From: Ketogulonicigenium robustum
GTDB taxonomy: Bacteria > Pseudomonadota > Alphaproteobacteria > Rhodobacterales > Rhodobacteraceae
Length of the DNA stretch: 64,000 nucleotides
Assembly: GCF_002117445.1 (NCBI RefSeq)
Contig: NZ_CP019937.1
Location: 401,001-465,000 of the forward strand
Direction of reading: 5' to 3'
Every line of letters begins with the position of its first letter. Positions within the stretch are counted from its first letter, which is position 1. This document shows positions 47,779 through 56,794 of the stretch, piece after piece. The notes under the pieces are model-generated. The model saw nothing but the letters and a program-made list of their open reading frames with translations, had not been told where the DNA came from and did not search any database. The position numbers were made by a program, and so were the translations under genes.

Positions 47779-49254
47779 ATGGGCCCCATGCCGCAACAAG
47801 ACCATCCAGATTTGAGGCCGCTGTCGTGGCGCACCGAACACGCTGACCGCTTCACACTTATCGTCGACGGGGCCGATTACTTCGTCGCCGTCCGCGAGGC
47901 GCTGCTGAAGGCGCAGCATTCGGTCATGCTGATCGGGTGGGACTTCGATACGCGCATCACGCTGGGCGAGGGGGGCGATGGCGGGCCGGAACGCTTGGGC
48001 GATTTCATCTTGTGGCTGGCCGATCGCACGCCGTCGCTGCAGATCAGGTTGTTGCGGTGGGATATCGGCGCACTGAAAGCGATCTTTCGGGGTGACACGA
48101 TGCTGACGATTTTGCGCTGGAAGGCGCACCCGCGCATCACACTTACACTGGATGGCAAGCACCCGCCCGTCGCGTCGCACCACCAAAAGATTGTGGTGAT
48201 CGACGACAGTATCGCCTTCGCAGGCGGTATCGATATGACGATGCAGCGGTGGGATACCCGCGCGCACTTGGATGACGACCCGCGCCGCAAAAGCCCTAGC
48301 GGTCGCCCGCAGGGGCCGTGGCACGACGCGACCAGCGCGTTCGACGGGCAGGCCGCGCGCGCGATTGGCGATCTGGCGCGCGCCCGCTGGCTGGCCGCCA
48401 CCGGCGAGGCGCTGCAGCCCTGCGATCACGCCCACGATTGCTGGCCCGACAGTTTGCAGCCGACCTTCAGCGACATGCGCCTGGGCATCGCGCGGACAAT
48501 TCCGAAGATGGACGATCAGACCCCCGTGCGCGAAATCGAGGATGCCTGGATCGACATGATCGCCCGTGCGCGAAACGTGATTTATGCCGAAAGCCAGTAT
48601 TTCGCCTCGCGCCGCATTGCCCACGCCATTGCCGAGCGGTTAATCGAGGACGATCCGCCCGAGATCGTCATTATCAACCCTAAAACCGCCGATGGCTGGC
48701 TAGAGCCGATCGCCATGGACACCGCCCGCGCCAAGCTGGTCGAGGCGTTGCAAAAGATCGACCGCCATGGGCGTTTGCGGCTGTATCACCCTGTCACCGA
48801 ACAGCGGCAGGACATTTACGTCCATGCCAAGGTGACGGTTATGGATGATACGATTTTGCGCGTGGGCTCATCGAATTTCAACAACCGCTCGATGCGGCTG
48901 GACACGGAATGCGACATCATTTTGGACGCGGCGACCAGCGGCAATGCGCACCTGACCGACGAAATCGCGGTGCTGCGCAATGATCTGTTGGGCGAGCATT
49001 TGGGCGTATCGGCCGATCAGGTCGCCGCGACCTTGGCGCAGACCGGCAGCCTGATCGCCACGATTGAATCGATGCGCGGCGACGGGCGCAGCTTGGTGCC
49101 TTACCAGATCCCGACCCTGTCGGCCGCCGAGGAATGGCTGGCCGAGAACGAGATCCTCGACCCGAACGGGCCCGACGAGATATTCGAAAGCCCCGCAAAG
49201 CGCGGGTTGTTTAAAGGCTGGTCGCGGCTGAAGCGCCGTTTTACGCGGCGCTGA
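47779..49254 (+). CDS. Phospholipase D family protein
   Basis: A 491-residue protein with two HKD motifs: SHHQKIVVIDDSIAFAGG (about 134-151) and VHAKVTVMDDTILRVGSSNFNNRSM (about 346-370, given here as its two ends). GWDFDTRI and WHDATSAFDGQAA are also typical. It should hydrolyse or transfer phosphodiester bonds, for example as a phospholipase or cardiolipin-synthase-like enzyme. No signal peptide is evident and the C-terminus is basic. The start is ATG 47779, with ATG 47788 as alternative. It diverges from the peptide transporter across 256 bases. Confidence 0.92.
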   Translation: MGPMPQQDHPDLRPLSWRTEHADRFTLIVDGADYFVAVREALLKAQHSVMLIGWDFDTRITLGEGGDGGPERLGDFILWLADRTPSLQIRLLRWDIGALKAIFRGDTMLTILRWKAHPRITLTLDGKHPPVASHHQKIVVIDDSIAFAGGIDMTMQRWDTRAHLDDDPRRKSPSGRPQGPWHDATSAFDGQAARAIGDLARARWLAATGEALQPCDHAHDCWPDSLQPTFSDMRLGIARTIPKMDDQTPVREIEDAWIDMIARARNVIYAESQYFASRRIAHAIAERLIEDDPPEIVIINPKTADGWLEPIAMDTARAKLVEALQKIDRHGRLRLYHPVTEQRQDIYVHAKVTVMDDTILRVGSSNFNNRSMRLDTECDIILDAATSGNAHLTDEIAVLRNDLLGEHLGVSADQVAATLAQTGSLIATIESMRGDGRSLVPYQIPTLSAAEEWLAENEILDPNGPDEIFESPAKRGLFKGWSRLKRRFTRR

Positions 49255-49283
49255 GGCTTTTCAGGGCTGGCCGCGCCTGCGGC

Positions 49284-49305
49284 TTGTCATGGAAATGCTA
49301 TGAAA
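49284..49305 (+). promoter_or_regulatory. Possible Pho box upstream of ugpB
   Basis: TTGTCAT-GGAA-ATGCTAT followed by GAAA resembles the PhoB site (CTGTCAT spaced by four AT-rich bases). The first half-site has one mismatch, the second three. ugp operons are PhoB-controlled in several bacteria. A TTGACA lies at 49320-49325. Low confidence. Confidence 0.3.
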
Positions 49306-49378
49306 ATCTCGACCGATTCTTGACACAGAATCTCCCTAGTCAGGCCGCGCCACACGGCCTAACCGGAGTTTTCTGTCC

Positions 49379-50713
49379 ATGTCTATTTCCCGCCTTTTGT
49401 GCGCGACCTCGTTGATTGCGACGGCGATTGCGCTGCCTGCCTCGGCCAAAACCACATTCGAATTCTGGTATGGTTTGTCGGGTGATCTGTCGAACCGCAT
49501 CCAAGAGATGTGCCAGTCGTTCAACGCCGCGCAAGATGACTACGAAATCAAGTGCATCAGCCAAGACACCTATGAAAACAACCTGCAGGCCACGATCGCA
49601 GCGTTTCGTGCGAACATGCAGCCTACCATTTCGCAGATCTCGGATGGCGGCACGCTGGATCTGATGCTGTCGGGCGCTTATGTCCCCGTGCGTCAGCTGA
49701 TGGAAGAAAACGGCTACGACATCGATTGGTCGGACTACTTCCCCGGCATTGCTGCCTATTATGCGACATCGCAGGGCGAGATGCTATCGATGCCGTTCAA
49801 CAGCTCGACCGCGGTTATCTATTACAACACCGGCGCGCTGGCCGATGTGGGGTTCGACGGCGTGCCCGAGACATGGGAACAGGTCGAGGACGTGGCCCAG
49901 CGCATGAAGGACGCTGGCTATGAGTGCCCGATCGCGTTTGACCCCACGGGTATTTGGCAGTGGTTCGAACAGGCTGCGATGGTTGCCGATATTCCGCTGG
50001 CCAACCGCGGTAATGGTTATGAGGGGCTGGATGCCGAGCTGGTGTTCAACCGAAATGCCATGGTCGACCAAGTCGCATTCTATAAGCGCCTTTATGACAA
50101 CGGGCTGATGGTGCACAAATCGCGCACCGCCGGTGAGACCGCGAACGAGGCCTTTATGCAAGGGCACTGCCAGATCTCGTCGTCATCGATCGCTGATCAT
50201 GGTACCTTTAGTACCCAATCTGCAGAAGGGGTCCAGTGGACCGCTGCGATGCTGCCGATCTGGGAAGGCACAACGCGCACCAATTCTGTTGTGGGCGGGG
50301 CGTCGCTGTGGACGCTGCAGGGGAAATCGCCCGAGGAATACAAAGGCGCGGCCGCGTTTTATGCCTTTATTGCCGATCCCGAGCAGGCGCGTTGGTGGTC
50401 TACTGTGACAGGATATATTCCGGTTACAAATTCGGCCTTCCAAGCCCTGAGCGAAAGCGGTTTCTACGACGCGGCTCCGTTCAAGGGGCGGGAACTTGCG
50501 ATTGCCAGTCTGACGGCAACTGCACCTACCGAAAACACACGCGGCCTGCGGCTGGGTAACTTCAACAGCATTCGCACCCAACTGGGTGAGATGATGCAGT
50601 CGGTCTTGTTCAGCGATGTGCCGGTGCAGACTGCGCTTGATGAAACGGCAGCGCGTGGAAACGAAGTTCTGCGCCGCTTTGAACGCACCTACAACGGCGT
50701 TCAGCTGCCCTGA
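49379..50713 (+). CDS. ugpB: sn-glycerol-3-phosphate ABC transporter substrate-binding protein UgpB
   Basis: Periplasmic receptor for glycerol-3-phosphate and glycerophosphodiesters. 444 residues with a signal peptide (about 1-23). Close agreement with UgpB is visible in MPFNSSTAVIYYN, VVGGASLWTLQGK, TGYIPVTNSAF, RGLRLGNFNSIR and ALDETAARGNEVLRRFE. It opens the operon ugpB-A-E-C, the classical gene order. A strong hairpin separates it from ugpA, which usually gives the binding protein higher expression than the membrane parts. Confidence 0.93.
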   Translation: MSISRLLCATSLIATAIALPASAKTTFEFWYGLSGDLSNRIQEMCQSFNAAQDDYEIKCISQDTYENNLQATIAAFRANMQPTISQISDGGTLDLMLSGAYVPVRQLMEENGYDIDWSDYFPGIAAYYATSQGEMLSMPFNSSTAVIYYNTGALADVGFDGVPETWEQVEDVAQRMKDAGYECPIAFDPTGIWQWFEQAAMVADIPLANRGNGYEGLDAELVFNRNAMVDQVAFYKRLYDNGLMVHKSRTAGETANEAFMQGHCQISSSSIADHGTFSTQSAEGVQWTAAMLPIWEGTTRTNSVVGGASLWTLQGKSPEEYKGAAAFYAFIADPEQARWWSTVTGYIPVTNSAFQALSESGFYDAAPFKGRELAIASLTATAPTENTRGLRLGNFNSIRTQLGEMMQSVLFSDVPVQTALDETAARGNEVLRRFERTYNGVQLP

Positions 50714-50733
50714 TCCATCCCGAATGAACCAGT

Positions 50734-50757
50734 GCCCAAGGGGGTCCCCCCTTGGGC
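50734..50757 (+). promoter_or_regulatory. Strong intercistronic stem-loop between ugpB and ugpA
   Basis: GCCCAAGGGG (50734-50743) pairs perfectly with CCCCTTGGGC (50748-50757) around GTCC, 20 bases after the ugpB stop. There is only a weak T tract afterwards, so partial termination or protection of the ugpB mRNA 3' end is likely. Confidence 0.75.
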
Positions 50758-50789
50758 TATTCGACTTTTCGCAACGGGGATCATGACGT

Positions 50790-51674
50790 ATGGATCGTCG
50801 ATCAACCTACAAGAACAAGTGGCTGCCGTGGCTGCTGCTGGCCCCCCAGCTAATGCTTGTTTTCGTCTTCTTTTATTGGCCGGCATCACAGGCCCTGTTT
50901 TGGGCCTTCACTCTCGAGCGGCCTTGGGGCGGCGGGAACGAGTGGGTGGGCCTCGATAATTTCAGGGCGATTTTTGCCGACCGGATCTATTGGGCGACGG
51001 TGCTGCGCAGCGCGGTATACGCCGCGGTGACGACGGCGATCTCGATGGGGGTCGCGTTGATGCTGGCGGTCTTTGCCGATCGGGTCCTGAAGGGGTCGAA
51101 GATTTTTCAATCTATTTTTGTGTGGCCCTATGCCATTGCCGCACCAGCGGCGGGCGTGGCGTTCCGCTTTATTTTTGCCCCCGAAGCGGGGCTTGTCGGG
51201 GGCGTTAACCAGCTGTGGCCGGGCCTGTGGGACCCTGCAACGAACGGGCTGCAGGCGTTGGTCATGGTGATGATTTGTCACGCTTGGCTGGGGATCGGTT
51301 ATAACTTCGTCTTCTTCTTGGCCGCACTGCAAATGATCCCCCGCTCGATCAGCGAGGCGGGGGCCATGGACGGCGCGCGGCCGTGGCGGCGGATGATTGA
51401 TCTACAGTTGCCGCTGATCGCGCCAACTGCATTTTTCTTGCTGATCATGAACATCATTTCCAGCTTCACGGACAGCTTCGGCCTGATCGACACCATGACC
51501 GAGGGCGGGCCCGTCGGGCAGACGCAGGTTATGGTCTACAAGCTGTATTACGACGGGTTCAAAGGCCTCGATTATTCGGGCGCTGCGGCGCAGTCGATCG
51601 TGCTGATGCTGCTGGTCATGGCGCTGACCTTTGTCCAGTTCCGCTGGGTCGAGCGGCGCGTTCATTATAACTGA
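50790..51674 (+). CDS. ugpA: sn-glycerol-3-phosphate ABC transporter permease UgpA
   Basis: A 294-residue inner-membrane subunit with six helices. The EAA-type loop SISEAGAMDGARPWRRMIDLQLPLI (about 188-212) contacts the ATPase, and NEWVGLDNFRAIF follows the first periplasmic loop. The N-terminus is basic (MDRRSTYKNKW) and faces the cytoplasm. It is spaced 11 bases from ugpE. Confidence 0.93.
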   Translation: MDRRSTYKNKWLPWLLLAPQLMLVFVFFYWPASQALFWAFTLERPWGGGNEWVGLDNFRAIFADRIYWATVLRSAVYAAVTTAISMGVALMLAVFADRVLKGSKIFQSIFVWPYAIAAPAAGVAFRFIFAPEAGLVGGVNQLWPGLWDPATNGLQALVMVMICHAWLGIGYNFVFFLAALQMIPRSISEAGAMDGARPWRRMIDLQLPLIAPTAFFLLIMNIISSFTDSFGLIDTMTEGGPVGQTQVMVYKLYYDGFKGLDYSGAAAQSIVLMLLVMALTFVQFRWVERRVHYN

Positions 51675-51684
51675 GAGACAAGCC

Positions 51685-52602
51685 ATGATCGAACGCTCGC
51701 CGTTTTTTGATGCCGTCACCTATGCCGCGATGATTTTGGGCGCGATTGTTGTGCTGGTGCCGTTTTGGATCACCTTTGTTGCGGGGTCGATGACCGTGCA
51801 AGAGGTGAACCAGGTGCCCATCGGGCTGACCCCATCGGGGCATTTGTGGGACAATTTGCAGACCGCTTGGGATCGTGGTGATCTGGGGCGCAAGATGATG
51901 AATTCGTTCGTCGTGGCCGCGTGGGTCACGGCGGGCAAGATCGTGCTGGCAGCGATGTCGGCCTTTGCCATCGTGTTTTTTACCTTCCGTGCGCGCATGC
52001 TGTGCTTTTGGTTGATCTTCATCACGCTGATGCTGCCGCTAGAAGTGCGCATCGTGCCGACCTATTCGGTTGCCGCGAATGCGTTGCAGCCCTTTCAGGC
52101 CATTTTGGATGTGACGGGCGTGACGGGGCTGATTGCGGCTGTGTCGGGGGTGCGTATCGGCCTCGAATGGAACATGCTTAATTCCTACACGGGGTTGATC
52201 TTGCCATTGGTGGCGACGGCGACCGGCACGTTCCTGTACCGCCAGTTCTTTATGACCATCCCGGACGAGCTGGTCGAAGCGTCGAAAATGGACGGCGCGG
52301 GCCCTGTGCGCTTTCTGGTCGAGGTGCTGCTGCCGCTGTCGCGCACGAATATGCTGGCGCTGGCGACCATCATGTTTGTGGCAAGCTGGAACCAATATCT
52401 TTGGCCCCTGCTGATCACCACCGACCGCGCCAATTATGGCACCGCGGTCATGCAGCTAAAAGCATTGATCCCCGCCGAATTCGGTCTTCCCGACTGGAAC
52501 GTGACCATGGCCGGCGCGCTGATCATCATGCTTCCCCCCCTTTTAATCGTCGCTTTCATGCAGCGCTGGTTCGTGCGCGGCCTGATCACGCGCGACAAGT
52601 AG
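51685..52602 (+). CDS. ugpE: sn-glycerol-3-phosphate ABC transporter permease UgpE
   Basis: A 305-residue inner-membrane subunit with six helices. [14 protein letters not shown] and the coupling loop [25 protein letters not shown] are typical of UgpE/MalG-type permeases, and [15 protein letters not shown] follows. The ATG 51685 follows GAGAGACAAGCC. Confidence 0.93.
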   Translation: MIERSPFFDAVTYAAMILGAIVVLVPFWITFVAGSMTVQEVNQVPIGLTPSGHLWDNLQTAWDRGDLGRKMMNSFVVAAWVTAGKIVLAAMSAFAIVFFTFRARMLCFWLIFITLMLPLEVRIVPTYSVAANALQPFQAILDVTGVTGLIAAVSGVRIGLEWNMLNSYTGLILPLVATATGTFLYRQFFMTIPDELVEASKMDGAGPVRFLVEVLLPLSRTNMLALATIMFVASWNQYLWPLLITTDRANYGTAVMQLKALIPAEFGLPDWNVTMAGALIIMLPPLLIVAFMQRWFVRGLITRDK

Positions 52603-52618
52603 ACAAGGCGACTTTGAC

Positions 52619-53707
52619 ATGAGTGAAATTGCATTTCGCGGCGTTCACAAACGCTATAATAAAACCGATGTCATCCATGGTGTGGATATGGATATCGCGG
52701 CGGGCGAGTTCATCGTGATCCTTGGGCCATCGGGGTGCGGTAAATCTACCTTGCTGCGTATGATCGCGGGCCTTGAAGGGATCACCGGCGGCGAGATCGC
52801 GATCGGGGGCCGCGTCGTCAATACGCTAGAGCCACGCGAGCGCGGCTGCGCCATGGTGTTCCAGAACTACGCCCTCTATCCGCACATGAGCGTGGCGCAG
52901 AACATCGGCTATGCGCTGCGTGTGGCCGGCGTTGGTCGGTCTGAACGCGATGCCAAGGTGCGCGATGTGGCCAAGGCCGTGGGCCTTGATGCATTTTTGG
53001 ATCGCAAGCCGGGCGAGTTGTCGGGCGGGCAGCGGCAGCGTGTGGCGATGGCGCGCGCCATGGTGCGCGAACCCAAGGTCTTTTTGTTCGACGAGCCGTT
53101 CTCCAACCTAGATGCCAAGTTGCGCGTGGCGATGCGCGCCGAAGTGCGCAATCTTCACCGCCGCCTTGGTGTGACATCGGTTTTCGTCACCCATGACCAG
53201 ACCGAGGCCATGACGCTGGCCGATCGGTTGGTGATTATGAATGGCGGTCGGGTCGAGCAGATCGGCACCCCGTCCGAGGTTTACGATCATCCGGCAAGCC
53301 TGTTCGTGGCCGATTTTATCGGTGCGCCGGCGATGAACCTTATTCAGGGGGCCTTTGACGGGGATGGGCAGTTCCGCCACGGCACAAACGGGGTCGTGCG
53401 TTTGCAGGGCGTCGGCCAAAGCGTGGGCAGCCGCGTTGGCCAAGCCCCTGTGTCACTGGGGATCCGCCCTGAGCGCATCTTGCGGTTGGACGCGCCTTGC
53501 GCCCACAGCGTGACCGCCAGCGTCGATTACATCGAAGATTTGGGCGGCGCGCGGATCATCTATGCCGATCTGGCGGGGACGACGATTGCCATCGAAGACC
53601 GCAGCAAAGACCGCCTGACGCGCGGCGCGCCGCTTCACCTCGAATTGGCGGCAAATGCAGTGCAGCTGTTCAGCCATGTCGACGGCCGCCGCATTCCAGT
53701 ACAATAA
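52619..53707 (+). CDS. ugpC: sn-glycerol-3-phosphate ABC transporter ATP-binding protein UgpC
   Basis: A 362-residue ATPase of the MalK/UgpC group. Walker A is GPSGCGKS (36-43), the Q loop [13 protein letters not shown], the signature LSGGQRQR, Walker [13 protein letters not shown] and the H loop [14 protein letters not shown]-terminal OB/TOBE regulatory domain (about 240-362) follows. It completes the ugpBAEC transporter. Confidence 0.95.
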   Translation: MSEIAFRGVHKRYNKTDVIHGVDMDIAAGEFIVILGPSGCGKSTLLRMIAGLEGITGGEIAIGGRVVNTLEPRERGCAMVFQNYALYPHMSVAQNIGYALRVAGVGRSERDAKVRDVAKAVGLDAFLDRKPGELSGGQRQRVAMARAMVREPKVFLFDEPFSNLDAKLRVAMRAEVRNLHRRLGVTSVFVTHDQTEAMTLADRLVIMNGGRVEQIGTPSEVYDHPASLFVADFIGAPAMNLIQGAFDGDGQFRHGTNGVVRLQGVGQSVGSRVGQAPVSLGIRPERILRLDAPCAHSVTASVDYIEDLGGARIIYADLAGTTIAIEDRSKDRLTRGAPLHLELAANAVQLFSHVDGRRIPVQ

Positions 53708-53726
53708 CCATCTATCGGAGGGGCCC

Positions 53727-54623
53727 GTGGGTCATCTTATCGCAACCGGCTTCAATGCCGAGAGCACTGACGGCGAAATCGATAGCCTGTGCGCGCAACT
53801 GCACGCCTTGGCCGATATCGGCGTCGATACCGTCGAGCTGCGCATTTCCAGTGTCGAATTCATCGCGGGCGGTCGTTTCGTCCCGCAGCGGCTGGATCGC
53901 CTGCTGGCTATGCTGCGCGGCTTCGCCTTTCGCTACACCGTGCATGGGTTGGTATCATCCAATCTGATGGATCCGGCGCATGACATGTATCAGCTGGAAG
54001 TCGCAAAACGTCTGGCCGAGTTTTGCAACATGATCGGTGCGCGGGTTCTGGTGCAGCATAGCGGCTATCTGGCGGCCCATCAGGTTGCCGATCGCGCGGG
54101 CGCAGACGGGCGCGAGGCGGGAAATCTGTTTACTTTGGCCGAACACGCTGCGCCTTTGGGCGTGCACATCGCCCTTGAGAACATCTTTACCACCGCAGAA
54201 GGGCAGTACCGGAAAACGCCCGCCGAAGTGGCCCGGACAGTGCGCGAGATTGCCCACCCCCATTTGTGTGCAACCATCGATTTCAGCCACGCTTACATCG
54301 AATCGACCTATCGCGGCTTGGATTTCTACCAGCAGGTCGCCGAGATGGCGCCCGTGGCAGGCCATTTGCACGTGCATGACAGTTTCGGGCTGCATCACCG
54401 ACTGTATCCCGAGGCCAGCGGTCGCGAGGCTGTCGCGCTGGGCATTGGCGATCTGCACCTGCCGATGGGCTGGGGCAGCATCGACTGGGACAGGATTTTC
54501 ACCACCCACCGCTTTTTGCCCGAAACGGTGCTGATGATGGAAATAAGCCGCCGTCACAGCGCCGAACGCCCGCAAACCCTGCGCGACGCGCAGCGCCTGA
54601 TGGCGCTGAACGCCAGCATTTAA
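53727..54623 (+). CDS. Sugar phosphate isomerase/epimerase-like TIM barrel protein
   Basis: A 298-residue xylose-isomerase-like (AP endonuclease 2 fold) protein. The likely metal ligands are Glu in HIALENIF, Asp and His in ATIDFSHAY, His in GHLHVHDSFG and Glu in LMMEISRRH. The substrate is unknown; in this operon it could process a polyol or sugar released from an imported phosphodiester. The start is GTG 53727 behind CGGAGGGGCCC. An ATG at about 53679 in frame overlaps the ugpC end and is less likely. Confidence 0.85.
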   Translation: MGHLIATGFNAESTDGEIDSLCAQLHALADIGVDTVELRISSVEFIAGGRFVPQRLDRLLAMLRGFAFRYTVHGLVSSNLMDPAHDMYQLEVAKRLAEFCNMIGARVLVQHSGYLAAHQVADRAGADGREAGNLFTLAEHAAPLGVHIALENIFTTAEGQYRKTPAEVARTVREIAHPHLCATIDFSHAYIESTYRGLDFYQQVAEMAPVAGHLHVHDSFGLHHRLYPEASGREAVALGIGDLHLPMGWGSIDWDRIFTTHRFLPETVLMMEISRRHSAERPQTLRDAQRLMALNASI

Positions 54624-54646
54624 TTTCCCCAACCTCCGAGAGAGAT

Positions 54647-55447
54647 ATGAGCCTCAAATTCATCGTGATGAGCGACATCCACCTGATGCCCCCCGGCGGG
54701 CTATCGATGGGCCTTGATACCGCCGCGCGTCTGCGCAAAGCGATCGAGACCGTGGTGCAGCGGTATGACGACATCGATTTTTGCATTTTGGCCGGTGATC
54801 TGGCCGATCTGGGGCAGCAAGGCGCCTATGAGCAGCTGCAGGATCTGTTGGTCGATATGCCCGTGCCCGTCCATATGACACTGGGAAACCACGATAACCG
54901 CGAGACGTTCCTGCAGGTTTTTGGCGACGCCATGGCCAACCCTCAAACCCGCAAGGTCGATAGAGTCATCGATGTGAAAGGGTATCGGATCATCATTCTT
55001 GATACATCCGAGCCTGATCTGGTCGCGGGGCGCCTTTCTGATGTACAGATCGAATGGCTGACCGCGCGGTTGGCCGAGGCCGCATCGCAACCCGTGATCG
55101 TCGTCATGCATCACCATGCCAGCCTACTGAACACGCATGCCGACCGTATCGCGCTGCTTGCGCCCGAGGCATTTTTGCAGGCCCTGAAAACCCACCCTGA
55201 TGTGCGCCAAGTCATCGCCGGGCACGTGCATGTGACCTCGTGCGCCGTGTGGCAGGGGGTTCCCTTTTGCACGCTGGCGGGCGGGCACTACTCGGTCGGT
55301 TTCGATGTGGGCAAGCCCGACCGGCCTGTCGAATGTTTCGATGGCCCGGGGCAGTTCGCCGTGGTCGAGGGCACGGCAGATCGCACCACGGTTCTGTTCG
55401 ACGACTTTTTGAACAACAACCAGCTGATCCATACCCACGTCAAATAA
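54647..55447 (+). CDS. GpdQ-like metallophosphodiesterase
   Basis: A 266-residue binuclear metallophosphoesterase of the CpdA/GpdQ group. The metal motifs are SDIHL (D10, H12), AGDLAD (D51), LGNHDN (N81, H82), VMHHHAS and AGHVH. It occupies the place of ugpQ (glycerophosphodiesterase) at the end of the ugp operon but belongs to a different fold, so I infer that it hydrolyses imported glycerophosphodiesters to glycerol-3-phosphate. No signal peptide, hence cytosolic. Confidence 0.87.
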   Translation: MSLKFIVMSDIHLMPPGGLSMGLDTAARLRKAIETVVQRYDDIDFCILAGDLADLGQQGAYEQLQDLLVDMPVPVHMTLGNHDNRETFLQVFGDAMANPQTRKVDRVIDVKGYRIIILDTSEPDLVAGRLSDVQIEWLTARLAEAASQPVIVVMHHHASLLNTHADRIALLAPEAFLQALKTHPDVRQVIAGHVHVTSCAVWQGVPFCTLAGGHYSVGFDVGKPDRPVECFDGPGQFAVVEGTADRTTVLFDDFLNNNQLIHTHVK

Positions 55448-55463
55448 CGTGGGCAGACATAGG

Positions 55464-55493
55464 AAAAGGGCCGGAGGTTTCCGGCCCTTTTTT
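55464..55493. terminator. Bidirectional intrinsic terminator between the two transporter operons
   Basis: GGGCCGGA (55468-55475) and TCCGGCCC (55480-55487) form an eight-pair stem with a GGTT loop. Six T bases follow on the plus strand, and four A bases precede it, giving a U run for the minus-strand transcript too. It ends the ugp operon and the convergent sugar operon. Confidence 0.92.
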
Positions 55494-55513
55494 GCGTTTG
55501 GGGTGCTGGTCTT

Positions 55514-56770
55514 TTAGTGCGGTAGCAGCCGGCGCACGGTGTCGGCGGCTTCTTGCAGCGCCTCGGCCGGGGTTGCGGTCCCTTCAACGACTTGGGCCGA
55601 CGCATCTACGATGGCATTCGTGACGCGGACCGAATTGTCGCCCGGGAATGCATACCACGGCACCATCAGCGACATTTGGTTCAGGCCTGCCTGAAACAGC
55701 GGGTTTTCAGGGTAGAACGCGCCAAGATAGTCGGGCGAGGTGGCGGCCAGTGCGTTGTTGGGGACATAGCCGGTGCCGGGGACAACCACAGACGCGCCAT
55801 AGGGGCCGGCGGCGAACTTGGCAAAGCGCCACGCGGCGGCCTGCTTTTCGGCGTCTTGCGTCAGGATGACCACAGCATTGCCGCCTGTCGGCAGGCGGCC
55901 GTTTTCGGCATCAAGGCGCGGGATGGCGGCTGTGCGCAGATCGAACCGGTCGCCAACGGCGTTGATGGTCGAACGCAGGGCCCCTGTCGATTGGAACGAG
56001 AACCCGACCTTGCCTGCTGCAAAGGCCTGCGCGCCGGCCTGTTCAGTAAATGCGGGCATACCCCCTTCGTTGACCATCCGGGCCAGCAAATCGAAGGATG
56101 CAAGGCCTGCGGGGCCGTCGAACGCGACTTGCGTTTCGTCTTCCGACAGCATGGTGCCGCCTGCACCGAACAGCAGCGCCGAAAACATCCAGTCGGCGCC
56201 TTGCCAGCGGAAATCGATGCTTTCGACCCCGTCGCCCAAGGCGTCAATACGGGCGGCGGCGGCGATCACGTCGTCCCACGTTGCGGGCGGCTGGTCGGGG
56301 TCGAGGCCAGCGGCGCGAAACAGGTCTGCGTTATAATACATGATGGGGTTCGATGTCGCGAAAGCCAGCCCGACCTGCTTGTCGCCAACCCGCGCGAGAT
56401 TCAGGATGGTGTCCGTAAAGCCGAGGGATTCCATGTCGCCTTCGGCTTCGATCAACGGGCCGAGGTCGACCGTGATGTCGCGTTCCGACAGCATGCGCAG
56501 GCGGTTCAACCCGATAAAGGTGATGTCGGGCATTGCGGCGGTTCCGGCCTGACGCATGATCAGCTGGATACCCTCTTCATAATTGGCCGAAGGTGTTGCG
56601 AATTCAATGTGGATGTCGGGGTTTTCCTCCATGAACTTGGCCGAGATGTTGTCCATCACGTCCTTGAAGAAACCGGGCATCGGGTAGTGGACCGTCAGTG
56701 TCGTGTCAGCCTGCGCCGCAAGGGGCAAACATAGCATAGCCGTGGCGGTTAGAATGGATTTCAGTGTCAT
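55514..56770 (-). CDS. Family 1 (UgpB/MalE-type) ABC sugar-binding protein
   Basis: A 418-residue exported binding protein (signal peptide about 1-21, AQA end). Typical are MEENPDIHIEF, MPDITFIGLNRL, NPIMYYNADLFRAAGLDPDQ and PPATWDDV. It is more distant from classical UgpB than the neighbour at 49.4 kb (no GGASLW or GLRLGN blocks), so another substrate is likely. It is last in the operon starting with the GH4 gene, unusual because binding proteins are more often first. Confidence 0.92.
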   Translation of the reverse strand: MTLKSILTATAMLCLPLAAQADTTLTVHYPMPGFFKDVMDNISAKFMEENPDIHIEFATPSANYEEGIQLIMRQAGTAAMPDITFIGLNRLRMLSERDITVDLGPLIEAEGDMESLGFTDTILNLARVGDKQVGLAFATSNPIMYYNADLFRAAGLDPDQPPATWDDVIAAAARIDALGDGVESIDFRWQGADWMFSALLFGAGGTMLSEDETQVAFDGPAGLASFDLLARMVNEGGMPAFTEQAGAQAFAAGKVGFSFQSTGALRSTINAVGDRFDLRTAAIPRLDAENGRLPTGGNAVVILTQDAEKQAAAWRFAKFAAGPYGASVVVPGTGYVPNNALAATSPDYLGAFYPENPLFQAGLNQMSLMVPWYAFPGDNSVRVTNAIVDASAQVVEGTATPAEALQEAADTVRRLLPH

Positions 56771-56794
56771 TGTGCTCTCTTTAAGGAGGGCCGG

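Noticed and set aside
49320..49348. Canonical sigma70 promoter for ugpB from TTGACA
   Set aside because: No acceptable -10 element lies 16-18 bases downstream; only the weak Pho-box-like site was kept.
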